A stretch of 64,000 nucleotides of DNA. It comes from Chimonanthus salicifolius (taxonomy: Eukaryota > Streptophyta > Magnoliopsida > Laurales > Calycanthaceae). The notes beneath the pieces are model-generated. The model made no database searches, had not been told where the DNA came from, and saw nothing but the letters and a program-made list of their open reading frames with translations. Positions within the stretch are counted from its first letter, which is position 1; the number at the start of each line of letters is the position of its first letter. Below are positions 1-9,844 of this stretch, in pieces. The position numbers and the translations under genes were made by a program. The DNA lies in NCBI GenBank assembly GCA_013350335.1, contig CM023536.1, positions 45,330,314 to 45,394,313 of the forward strand, read 5' to 3'.

Positions 1-1560
1 AAAAGTAACACTTTGTTGCACTGAAAATCCTCCTAATTTCAATCTGGTTGAAATTTAAGCCCATTTTAATTATTTTAACATTTTACAAACATTTGTTTTT
101 CGGTCCATTTTGACCATTTCAGAATTGCTTTGATCTCTAAATACTAATGTAATTCCAAAAGGCCTTAAAAAGCATTCAAGTACATGAACCTCTCCAATCA
201 ATTAGAAGGGTTAAAACAAGTTGGAACCTTCTCTTCAGTAAAGAGAAGGTTTCCAACTCCCTTTACTGTTTAATGGTGTTTCTATTCATAACAAAAGACT
301 GAAATGAGTAAAAAACCAAGGCATTTTATCCATTTAAATAGGAGAAACAAAAAGCAAAGTGCAACAATGTACAACTATGATCAAATGCAAGAATGAGAGG
401 ATTTAGAGATGAATTATAAGCCTCCAAACATGATTATTTGGAAAAGGTAAAAGGAGTCCATGAGGCTTTAGAATTACTTTTTTGCAGAAACAGTGAATTT
501 TTAGCTGAGAGAGAAAGCACTATGAAAGCTATAGACAACAAAAAAAAAGCCTGAAAGTAGAATACATGGAGCAACAGTCTATACTGCCTATCAATGAAAA
601 ACAGTGATAACATCACTAGCTATTCGCCACAATTAAGAGCAAACCCTCTACTTAAGCAGGATGCTGAAATACTGTGCATTTCCCTTTTGAAGAGAGACCC
701 ACTATATTAAGGATGAAATGATTCATCCAATCAAAGAAGAGCAGGACTAGGATTTAGAATGTACATGAAGAAATAGCAAACTCATTTTTTCCTATTGGAA
801 ATAGTTAACAAGAGGGAAGAGCTAAATGATAGTATTTTGCCTCATGTTCCAAGTGTCAGGCAAAGCATAGTGTGTAGACTAATTACTTATGTAATCACCT
901 AGAGCTATGAAACCGTGGGCCAGAATCATCTTGAATACAGTGTACAAAACCAGTATTTTCCAGTCTTAGGCATTGCCTCGGGGTAATGACTTACCCGATC
1001 ATCTAGACCTATGAAACCCCAGGCCAGAATAATCTTGAACACAACACATACAATTGACATTTCAAATAAGGCACTTCATATAGTTACATAGGAGCCATAT
1101 GGGTCTGCAGTCAAATGGAGCCCAAAAAGTAACCTTTAAATCAAGTTCCAGTTCAACTTTAGAATGGTCAAAACATTCAGTAAACACCACCCATAAGAGG
1201 AAATATTATTTTTTCCATCATATAATATGCTTGGCCTCACGTCATGTACATGTGACTCCTATCCATACAACCTAAACCATTCACAACCTATTGTGGGTAT
1301 GAATCACAGAAATTTACAAGTATGGTATACAAAAGAATCAGTATAAGCGAACTACACTGACAATCACAAAAAGCCTGCATTTAAAAAAAAAAAAATCCTC
1401 CATAAAAGGATCTTGCATTTCTAAGCCCACTTTAGCTAAGAAGTCAGCAATGCCATTTGGTCAGCAATGCCATTTGGATCTCTTGCTAAATCCTGACAAT
1501 TAGTTTTGTTAATCAGTATTATCAGAAGGCATTCAGGATTTTTTATTGAAATCTTCTTAC
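1..1560 (-). other. Intron 2 (part) of NSL1-like gene, copy A
   Basis: Non-coding by comparison with copy B (40845-42391), where the same sequence lies between exons 3 and 2. I see no conserved reading frame. The short open frames here are broken differently in the two copies. A homopolymer near 1383-1395 is mostly A here and mostly T in copy B. A 17-18 bp tandem duplication of a CAGCAATGCCATTTGG-containing word at about 1445-1478 is absent from copy B. Confidence 0.75.
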
Positions 1561-1799
1561 CCAGCCAAGGCAGGAGGATCCCATGTGGATGGAACTTCTT
1601 GTTTGACATGTTCATGCAATACAATTTGAGATCTTGCTAGCTCGATACTGTAGAGTGTTATAAACCAACCATCAAAAGCAACGCTTTTGGTTATAGATAT
1701 ATCCTTCTGCCAACAGCCTGAGAAGACGAACATGGAATTGAATTGACCACTCGGAATTTTACCAGATAAACCCACTTCATGATTGAACTGCTCTGCCAT
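1561..1799 (-). CDS. NSL1-like MACPF protein, exon 2, copy A
   Basis: This 239-nt exon encodes the start of the MACPF domain, beginning [18 protein letters not shown] and ending [16 protein letters not shown]. The acceptor (TTTGCAG) and donor (GTAAG) are canonical and identical to copy B. NSL1/CAD1-family proteins carry this segment directly after a block ending in SFNQ or SFDQ, which exon 1 supplies. In Arabidopsis, NSL1 is a negative regulator of salicylic-acid-linked cell death. Against copy B I see one change near the end (HEHVKQ against HERVKQ). The reading frame is open; exon 3 would lie left of position 1. Confidence 0.9.
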
Positions 1800-3423
1800 C
1801 TGCAAAAGAGAACAAGAATTCAAAATAGCTAAGATTATCGGTCATCATCTATCAAGACCTGTAAGTTGATTAAACAAGGTCAAATCCCCCAACTCAGACA
1901 AAATGGATTGATAAAATAATAAACTGGTCCAAGAAAAGAACCCATTTTGATGGCATATAGTTACAGTAAAACCTTTCTAATGTAATACGGCTGGGACCAA
2001 GATGCAGACATTACATGAAGGAGGTTATTACATTAGAGGAGTCTGACAAATTGATGTAGCATTCCTTTCCAACAGTAACTTCTTAAGCCAACCAACTCTC
2101 ACCCTTTTTAAAAGGGGCCTTTCGGCTGAAATTAAAACACAAAATTACACGAGAATAAAAAAATCCTTTCCTGACCTCAGTTGAAGCATTGCGACTGGCA
2201 CAATCACCGGAAAACTTCTGGCTCTAGCAGCCTGACACAAATGCTGATTTCTTTTCCACTCTTCAGTAGATGAAAGACAAGATCGGTATTATTAGAACGA
2301 GGAAGCTTATCTAGAAGTATATCTCAAATTACTTTTTCGGACTTTAGATGATGCAGTTTGTGAGGTCCTTAGTCACTTCTGCATTAATTTTGTATTCTGA
2401 ATATATAGAATATTACTTTACGAAATGGTTGGGATCGGAGTCATAGTACATTTTGTATTCTGAATGTATTGAGTATTGAGTTAGTGATCTTTATTACGTT
2501 TTGTATGGACCCGAGGTCGGGACCGGCCACCAATCCACAACAGTAGCCAGCCCACACTTGTCACTTTACAATAAGACAACTTTAAATGTCAAGTGGAGCT
2601 CACTTTTATCAATTTGAACATCAATGCTCAACTCTGTATAATGGTGAATCCCACTTACCCATCAAACCCTTTCACTGAATCACTAAATTTAACTTGTTCA
2701 TGTTATAAAAATCTCACTGGTCCAAGGCCCTGTTCACATCTTTTATTGAAGATGAACAATTAGCATAAAAGATGAGGTGATATTAACAACAATCTAAGCC
2801 CACAGGCATGAGTGCGAGTGCCGAAGTTTGACATGGGTGCAAGGTGTAGGTACTCAGCATCATACTTAAATAAACTTAAATTCATTTTAAATAAAAATAA
2901 AGTGCAAAAATAACAACTAAAAGAAATAGTGTACTAGTTTTACTCTAAACAATCACGTTAAAACCGCTATTTAATTGTTTCCTGGGGAAAATTGTCTTCT
3001 TGTTGCCTACATTGGAAGGACCCTTCAAAATGCGTCACAATGTGTCGAACACCCACATGTTTGGATCCCTTGACACAATTTTATTCTTTAACATAAAAGA
3101 TGACATCATATATGCAACAAGTAAGAGGGTTCTTGCCTAAAATTTAATTCTCCTGTTCTTGAGGAAGAAAATGGATTTATGGATGAACTTAAATATGAAA
3201 TCTTAAGAAGAAGGGGTTCTTGATTATTTGAGAACAATCAAGGAAAAAACCTGCCTATATTGTATAAAAAAAACTATATTTTCCTTCCATATGCAAGGAA
3301 AGCAGTTTTCCATCAAAATTGAAGTTGTTTCCTCTCTTAATTCTGAAAGGCAGCGCTGAAAATAGTAAACACGATCAAACGAAAGAAAAAAAGAAAAGAT
3401 GAGAATGAAGAGAAATAGAAAAC
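1800..3423 (-). other. Intron 1 of NSL1-like gene, copy A
   Basis: The intron has a GT donor at 3422-3423 and an AG acceptor at 1800-1801. It contains a short inverted repeat around 1973-2042 (TCTAATGTAATA against TATTACATTAGA) shared with copy B, and the pre-insertion site (about 2664) of the LINE fragment found in copy B at 43496. I see no exon in it. Confidence 0.75.
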
Positions 3424-3681
3424 CTGGTGGAAGGAGAGAACGTCGGAGTGGAAGCGAGTCCTTTCTCCCTTATCGCATTTGATGGATTTGGGCACGTTGC
3501 CAACTGTAACTCCGCATGGGAATACTAGCTCTCGTCCTTGCTGGGTTTCGTCCAATTCAATCAACGGCCCAGATTTACAGTAGGACAGCCTTATCTCCTT
3601 CGTCACATCGTAGCCGTACCCGATTGCTGCCACTGCCTTCTCCACAGCCGACTCAACCTTCGTCGGCGCCATTCTCTCCAT
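3424..3681 (-). CDS. NSL1-like MACPF protein, exon 1, copy A
   Basis: First coding exon, with [17 protein letters not shown] at the start and [19 protein letters not shown] at the end; the CDKGERTR block is typical of the plant MACPF (CAD1/NSL1) family. Two ATGs are possible, at 3681 (MERM) and 3672 (MAPT). From 3672 the exon is 249 nt, exactly 83 codons, so the intron is phase 0. Upstream frames diverge between the copies, which argues against a longer N-terminus. Copy B has Asp where this copy has His in the last four residues (SFDQ against SFHQ). Copy A may be the complete gene, with exons 3 onward outside the window. Confidence 0.9.
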
Positions 3682-5897
3682 TCGTTCTTCTTCGATCGTC
3701 CTTTCTTGTTCTTTCTGAGGAGAAGATTAATAGAGACCAACTCCTGCTCCACTCCCATCCATTTGAAAGCCGCTTGTGATTTTGGGCTAAGCAAATAAAG
3801 AAGAAGAGTTTAAAATGAACGTCTTATTTCAACCTTCTGATTGTTCTTCTTCCGCGTACGAGAAAAATGGAGATTTTGGGTCATTACTTTATTAAATCTG
3901 ATCATAATAGATTAATAGAGTACCAATTTCACACTGGAATTCAATTATCAGACGTTCTTCATCTATTTTTCTACGACTTGTCTTACAAGGCGAAGTTAAC
4001 CCATCCGACAACCCTAAAATTGATGACACGTAAAAGTCTTGACCAATCATTTTTCATGTGATCGAGAATCTAAATCAATTAACTTTATAATTCACTGTGG
4101 AGGTGAAGCAACTATACAAGACGGGATAAATGATCACTACCGTAAAATTTGTGTCTTATAAAAAAACATATCTGTGGGAGAATCGCTGGCATTTTTTATA
4201 GAGTAAATTGAAATATAGAACTTAAGAACTTAGAACTCAAAATGTCGACCCTCATTGATGAAAATGGGGCTTTAGTGATGATGTTAATCGTGGTGGCAGT
4301 GGATGTCTTATGAGGATTATTTTAAACATAAAAAAGAAAACATCCTTACTGATTTAGATTTATCATTAAATGGGCTCCAAATGGGCCAGTACACTGAAGG
4401 AAACTTTCTACTCTAATTGACTGTAGTTTGCCAACAAGACATTGACACCAGAATAGACATTGAAAATGTTATTCCACATTCTCATGGAATGACATATTAA
4501 CCATTCTGTCACACTAATAATTTTGTGTTAACAAATAGATTTCAGTTTTTAAATAGAACCACATCGGAATCATTTTCAACGGCTAAGCTCCATTTCAGGG
4601 ATAGAAGTCTCGGTATCGGCCGATACGAGATATTGGCCAATATTCAGATATCGGCTGAGATTATCTCTCCTATTTTTTTTTTCTTTTCACAAAATCCATC
4701 AATATTGACCTATATCGGCGATATATATAGGATATCGGCCGATATATAAAGCTTTTAAAAATCGATGTTTACACCCCTGCTCCATTCCATGAAGCCTATT
4801 AGTAGCCATGCCCATATCTAGGCTAAGGGAGCACATTTTGCATGGACCAGTTTATGATAATAGAATAAGCCAATGACAAATCTGAACTTGTTCATCCCAT
4901 TCACTCATTACTATTAACAGGATACAAGTAAAAATGACATTAATCAAATGTCTCAAAAGTAAAATTTGAGAGAGGATTTTAGGAGAATTTTGCTCAAAGT
5001 CTGGCTCTAATATCATGTAGAATTGAGGAGAATGGTTTAAAGCCTCTTGTCATTGAAATCAGTACATATAGAAGTTACAGGTATCTCAATGAGAAAAGAA
5101 TCAGCCAATAAATTAATTTACAATCTCATGATTAGAGAAGCTGACAACTAAGGGAATACACAATTATAAAAAGTCAACCGGGTGAAGAATTTCCTTTAAT
5201 AAATAACCTATTAATGTATGCTTATATGACCTGTAGAGAAGGTCTAACAAATCAACTTCAACCATTAATCTGGGGGAAGGGGAACAAACCACTACTATTC
5301 CACTTTCTGGGAACTGTCTAATGGAAGAGCCTAAGAGACTTGGGGAATTCAAGACAAAAGAGGAATGCAGGCTTTGACAAAAAGCACAAATTTAGAAGGG
5401 TTTTGATGAATGAGAATCTAATTTTTACATGAAAAACAATTTTGATGGCCAGAAAGACATGATGGTCTGTTTGGAGAGGGTTTGCACATTTCTTTTCAAG
5501 TCATTTGCAGAGACTTCGAAGCAAACCATTTGAAATTCTAAAGGCCATTTAGGACAAGTTCCGAAGGCTGCTTTAATGAATCATGATTTTCAAATAATTC
5601 ATTTCACTAATGCCATACTTGGCTACTAAATTTTGGATATAGGATCAACAAATGAGTATAGAAAGCTATCCAATTAGGCCAGGAAGCAAACCCACCCAAT
5701 AAAAGGGTTGGCTGTTAAAAAATAAAATAAGGAGTGATAGTAGCACTTGAAAAACAAATTTGAGGTAGTATTAGAAAAAATCATGAAAAAATCTCCAGCT
5801 ACGACCTCTATGTGCAAAGAGGACGATTAGCCTAGTCATTGCAGAGATGCCCAAGACTAGTATATTGCCTATTTCAATGAATTTATTAAGTGGCAAT
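3682..5897. other. 5' flank of NSL1-like gene, copy A
   Basis: Intergenic sequence upstream of the minus-strand NSL1-like gene, matching 45067-47318 of copy B. It contains a 184-bp hAT-type MITE (4596-4779). The open frame at 5164-5352 is broken by an indel in copy B, so I regard it as non-coding. Nothing else is recognised. Confidence 0.7.
4596..4779. mobile_element. hAT-type MITE with TATCGGCCGATA palindromes, copy A
   Basis: This 184-bp element begins CAGGGATAGAAG and ends TTTACACCCCTG, giving CAGGG/CCCTG termini. It is flanked by 8-bp near-identical target duplications, CTCCATTT (4588-4595) and CTCCATTC (4780-4787). The interior is built from the self-complementary word TATCGGCCGATA and variants. 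The TSD length and termini indicate the hAT superfamily. It is present in both duplicate copies, so it predates the duplication. Confidence 0.8.
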
Positions 5898-6651
5898 TGT
5901 TAGCGCTTATTGCGTGATAAACAAGAAATCGAACGGGAAAAACAAGCACAAACCAACACAAGCAAATTTACGTGGTTCGGTCCCACCCGGCCTACGTCCA
6001 CGGAGCGTGAAAGAGATATTATTAAGAGAGAAATTACACAATACAAGAGAGATTTGTTTGAAATCTAAACCCAGTTGAAACAGCAAAATAAACACACTTA
6101 GTACCCAACACAGTATGTCTAAAATCAACCAGCCTACTCACTTTTGAAGCTGCTCTGTTTCACAAGATTTCACCCACTATTTTCAGATCTGACTCTGAAG
6201 AGAACTACTGCATAGAGCTTGTCCTAGATCTCCTTGTATTGAGCACACTGCTAGCAGCAAGAATCACTTGCTGCTCCTTTTGTTGTGCACGTCAGAACCT
6301 AGCAGCCCCTTTGCCCCATACACGGTCACAGATCCACCTTCACTTTGACAGCCCTTTGCAGACAAACCTCTCTTAATTCCCCCTCAGTATGTGTTACTGT
6401 CGTTTCTCTCTTTTGTATTGCACGATACCTCCTGCTCTCCAGCAAACAGCTTGAAGGCCCTTTTATAGCCTCAAGTTGCAGTCGGTCGGTTCTTAGAATA
6501 GCAATATGCTATTCTAATTGTTTCCTTATCAGATTAGGCAAGTCAATACTTAGCAATTGCCCTTTGAAACTACTGTGTAAACAGTATTTGCTATTCCTTT
6601 ATTTCAGCCGATCTCTTGATCGGGTAAGGTGGATATGAGCCACTGTCAACA
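5898..6651 (-). repeat. Copia 3' LTR
   Basis: On the plus strand the LTR reads TGTTAGCGC...CACTGTCAACA, 754 bp. It differs from the other LTR by T against C near 5980 and T against C near 6585. It contains no convincing gene; the open frame at 6345-6638 is duplicated in the other LTR. Confidence 0.93.
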
Positions 6652-6664
6652 ATCTCCACCTTGG
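6652..6664 (-). promoter_or_regulatory. Copia polypurine tract
   Basis: The minus strand reads CAAGGTGGAGAT immediately before the LTR start TGTTGACAG. This matches the purine-rich plus-strand primer of Copia elements and fixes the element's orientation. Confidence 0.75.
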
Positions 6665-6879
6665 CGAAAATACCACCAACCTCCGAAGATGAATTGAAAT
6701 ACCATCATCCACAACACCTGACACTATGCACCTCTGTGCACACCGACTGCTCCCTACTGAGCTCCACCTGCAACTGCAACTTCTGCTCTGGCGATGGGGC
6801 TTTCTCTTTCCAGCCGCACTCCTGCTGGCTGCCACTCACAGATCTGAAAACCCAGATCTGCAGCGGTATAGCATTGTTA

Positions 6880-7313
6880 CCTCTACCCCTCTCCTGCCGT
6901 CAAGCTGTCCTCCAGACAGTATCAGATCTGCAACTGCAGCCCATCAGCATCTCTGTGTGAGATGTGCGCACCCCCACGCTCTGGGGTGCTCCACCTGTCT
7001 TCTTTAATTAGAAGAATTGCCCAAGCCCAAGCCTCGCTTGAACTTGACGCCCGTCACCGGATTTGTTGGACCCGCCACCGACTGTGTCGGTCCTGCCTCT
7101 ACCCCTCTCCTGCCGTCAAACTGTCCTCCAGACAGTATCAGATCTGCAACTGCAGCCCATCAGCATCTCTGTGTGAGATGCGCGCACCCCTACGCTCTGG
7201 GGTGCTCCACCTGGCTTATTTAATTAGAAGAATTGCCTAAGCCCAAGCCTCGCTTGAACTTGACGCCCGTCACCGGATTTGTTGGACCCGCCACCGACTG
7301 TGTCGGTCCTGCC
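6880..7313. repeat. Tandem duplication, about 216-bp unit, inside Copia
   Basis: Two adjacent copies (6880-7095 and 7096-7313) begin CCTCTACCCCTCTCCTGCC and contain the same GATCTGCAACTGCAGCCC and CACCGACTGTGTCGGTCC blocks. A third copy begins with CCTCTA at about 7315 and then diverges. The repeat lies between the gag stop region and the 3' LTR and extends slightly into the 3' end of the gag frame. Confidence 0.88.
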
Positions 7314-8786
7314 GCCTCTATGTGATTTTTTCGTCCCCTTCGCTTTTCCATCTCCGGTAGCACCATGGAATTCGGACGGATCATCACAACCTACAAAAGA
7401 AACTTTATTTTTAAAGTCATACCTGTCACTTGACTTTTTGTTTCTTCTCCTCCTTCCTGCGGCCTGACTAGTAGGATCCCTCTGCCGGTCGATTACTGTA
7501 CTTCCCTCCAGTGTGTACAGATTATTTTCCTTCTTCCCTTTCATGATGATCATAGCTCCTTTAGTAACTCTCAAAGCCCCATCCTTCGCCTTGAAGGTAA
7601 ACCCATCAGTGTCCAGTGTCCCCAAAGAAATTAAATTTTTCTTTAACTCAGGAACATGCCGTACATTCTCCAACTTTCTTACCATTTCATCAAACATCCT
7701 GATTTTGACTGTCCCAACTCCAATGGTTTTACAACTAGCACCATTGCCCACATAGACAGGTCCCTCATCACAGGATTTGTATGTGTCAAACGACTCTCTG
7801 CGTGGACACATGTGGTAAGAACACCCAGAATCTAAAATCCACTGATCAGTTGGATTATTCATACCTGTGGTGACTGTGCACACGACAACACCTACAGCAT
7901 CGTCTGTGTCACTTTGTACAGCATTTGATTGTTCTGAACTTTGCGGTCTGATTTCCAGATCACGCTTCTTTTTGTTGCAGTTCATCATCTTATACCCCTC
8001 TTTCTCACAGTAGAAACATATAAGCTTTCCTCCACCTCTCCCTCTGGATTTTGACCTTGACCCTCTGAACTTGTTACGGTCTTGAGGTTTTTTGCTGTTG
8101 TTTCTCCCTCTGTTTTCTGTATAGAGAGCCTGTGTATGAGACTGTGTCTGAGAAGGACCCACCGAAGATTTTCTTCTTGTCTCCTCGTTCAGCAAACTGC
8201 TTGTCACGGACGTCATAGTGACAATACCATCTGGCGCTGAATTGCTGAGTGACACCACCAAGGTCTCCCAACTTTCAGGTAGAGAACTGAGAAGTAGTAT
8301 GGCCTGCAACTCACCATCAAGAACCATCTTCATGGATGAGAGTTGATTGATTATACTCTGCATCTCATTCAGATGCTCTGCAATCGAAGTATTTTCATTG
8401 TACTTCAGATTCACCAACTTTCTGATTAGAAACGTCTTGTTGCCCGCAGTCTTTCTCGCATATAATCCCTCCAATTTATTCCAGAGAGATTGTGCCATCA
8501 TTTCAGTGGACACCAGATGAAACACACTGTCATCCAGCCACTGTCGAATAAAACCGAGGCACCTCCGATCAAGATCGTTCCATTCATCATCAGACATCTC
8601 GACCTTCAGTTTTGTCTTCCCCTTGTCATCAGAAGACTCCGTCGCTTGCAACTTCGGTCTGCCTGCGATCGGTTTGTAGAGATCTCTACAATATAGAAGG
8701 TCTTCCATCCTTGCCTTCCACAATAAGTAATTTGCTCCATTGAGAGTAATCATTCGGGCGGTGTTGATTTCCATCACCTCCGACAA
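7224..8786 (-). CDS. Copia gag-protease polyprotein, 520 aa
   Basis: The N-terminal half is a Copia gag (UBN2-type): residues 12-24 read MITLNGANYLLWK and residues 98-180 carry the AQSLWNKLEGLY and LRSL-like helical core. A basic Gly/Arg/Ser stretch (about 225-253) precedes a retroviral-type zinc knuckle at 257-270 (CFYCEKEGYKMMNC). The His expected at the third ligand position is Tyr265. An aspartic protease region follows with the WILDSGCSYHM motif (about 316-326). After about residue 430 the frame runs into roughly 90 residues I do not recognise, where integrase would normally begin. The frame is uninterrupted, in keeping with recent insertion. Confidence 0.9.
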   Translation of the reverse strand: MSEVMEINTARMITLNGANYLLWKARMEDLLYCRDLYKPIAGRPKLQATESSDDKGKTKLKVEMSDDEWNDLDRRCLGFIRQWLDDSVFHLVSTEMMAQSLWNKLEGLYARKTAGNKTFLIRKLVNLKYNENTSIAEHLNEMQSIINQLSSMKMVLDGELQAILLLSSLPESWETLVVSLSNSAPDGIVTMTSVTSSLLNEETRRKSSVGPSQTQSHTQALYTENRGRNNSKKPQDRNKFRGSRSKSRGRGGGKLICFYCEKEGYKMMNCNKKKRDLEIRPQSSEQSNAVQSDTDDAVGVVVCTVTTGMNNPTDQWILDSGCSYHMCPRRESFDTYKSCDEGPVYVGNGASCKTIGVGTVKIRMFDEMVRKLENVRHVPELKKNLISLGTLDTDGFTFKAKDGALRVTKGAMIIMKGKKENNLYTLEGSTVIDRQRDPTSQAAGRRRRNKKSSDRYDFKNKVSFVGCDDPSEFHGATGDGKAKGTKKSHRGGRTDTVGGGSNKSGDGRQVQARLGLRQFF

Positions 8787-8850
8787 CCCGAAGCCTCCCT
8801 GTGTGCTGTGATCCGTTCACCCACGAGTCCCTGGTCTCCAACCAAAGCTA

Positions 8851-8859
8851 CTGATACCA
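8851..8859 (-). promoter_or_regulatory. Copia primer binding site (tRNA-iMet)
   Basis: The minus strand reads TGGTATCAG two bases inside the 5' LTR. This is the start of the standard complement of initiator tRNA-Met used by plant LTR retrotransposons. Confidence 0.85.
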
Positions 8860-8861
8860 CT

Positions 8862-9615
8862 TGTTAGCGCTTATTGCGTGATAAACAAGAAATCGAACGG
8901 GAAAAACAAGCACAAACCAACACAAGCAAATTTACGTGGTTCGGCCCCACCCGGCCTACGTCCACGGAGCGTGAAAGAGATATTATTAAGAGAGAAATTA
9001 CACAATACAAGAGAGATTTGTTTGAAATCTAAACCCAGTTGAAACAGCAAAATAAACACACTTAGTACCCAACACAGTATGTCTAAAATCAACCAGCCTA
9101 CTCACTTTTGAAGCTGCTCTGTTTCACAAGATTTCACCCACTATTTTCAGATCTGACTCTGAAGAGAACTACTGCATAGAGCTTGTCCTAGATCTCCTTG
9201 TATTGAGCACACTGCTAGCAGCAAGAATCACTTGCTGCTCCTTTTGTTGTGCACGTCAGAACCTAGCAGCCCCTTTGCCCCATACACGGTCACAGATCCA
9301 CCTTCACTTTGACAGCCCTTTGCAGACAAACCTCTCTTAATTCCCCCTCAGTATGTGTTACTGTCGTTTCTCTCTTTTGTATTGCACGATACCTCCTGCT
9401 CTCCAGCAAACAGCTTGAAGGCCCTTTTATAGCCTCAAGTTGCAGTCGGTCGGTTCTTAGAATAGCAATATGCTATTCTAATTGTTTCCTTATCAGATTA
9501 GGCAAGTCAATACTTAGCAATTGCCCTTTGAAACTACCGTGTAAACAGTATTTGCTATTCCTTTATTTCAGCCGATCTCTTGATCGGGTAAGGTGGATAT
9601 GAGCCACTGTCAACA
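8862..9615 (-). repeat. Copia 5' LTR
   Basis: This 754-bp LTR is almost identical to 5898-6651. Two differences in 754 bp means the element inserted very recently relative to its host duplication. Confidence 0.93.
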
Positions 9616-9703
9616 ATTGATAAGTCTCACATCGGTTAATTCAAGAAATCAATCACTCCATATAATACTTGAAACACCATCCTCTCCACAGTTAGCTTTT
9701 GAG
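9616..9703 (+). mobile_element. LTR/TRIM-like remnant, left part (copy A)
   Basis: TTGATAAGTCTCACATCGG begins an LTR-like sequence shared with copy B (47319 onward). It is interrupted here by the hAT at 9704 and resumes at 13927. The GTCTCACATCGG word is common near the ends of several plant TRIM and Copia LTRs. Confidence 0.6.
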
Positions 9704-9844
9704 CAGGGCCGACTCTGACATTTCAGAGGCCCTAGGCAAACTCTTAAAATAGGGCTCTTTGCCTTTATATACACTATATATATATATATATATATAGTGT
9801 AAAATATCCAAATAAAATATAAAAATCAAATTTATAACAAAATA

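Larger units (their letters stand above)
5898..9615 (-). mobile_element. Non-autonomous gag-only Copia LTR retrotransposon
   Basis: This 3.7-kb element is oriented on the minus strand. It has two 754-bp LTRs that differ at only two positions by my reading, an initiator tRNA-Met primer site, a polypurine tract and one open gag-protease frame. There is no integrase, reverse transcriptase or RNase H, so it must be mobilised in trans, like the gag-only LTR elements described in plants. Copy B is empty at this site (about 47318-47322), so insertion followed the duplication. I cannot find a clean 5-bp target duplication: with TG...CA ends the flanks are GCAAT and ATTGA. A 5-bp CAATT duplication appears if each end is shifted by two bases. 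Confidence 0.93.

Noticed and set aside
434..616. 60-codon frame, repeated at 41277-41459
   Set aside because: It lies in an NSL1-like intron, and the two copies differ by frame-changing indels.
3516..3798. Plus-strand frames over NSL1-like exon 1
   Set aside because: They are antisense to a well-supported exon and have biased composition.
5164..5352. 62-codon minus-strand frame upstream of the NSL1-like gene
   Set aside because: The frame is broken by a small indel in copy B (near 46752), so it is not conserved as coding.
6345..6638. 97-codon open frame, repeated at 9309-9602
   Set aside because: Both lie inside the two Copia LTRs and have no recognisable protein content.
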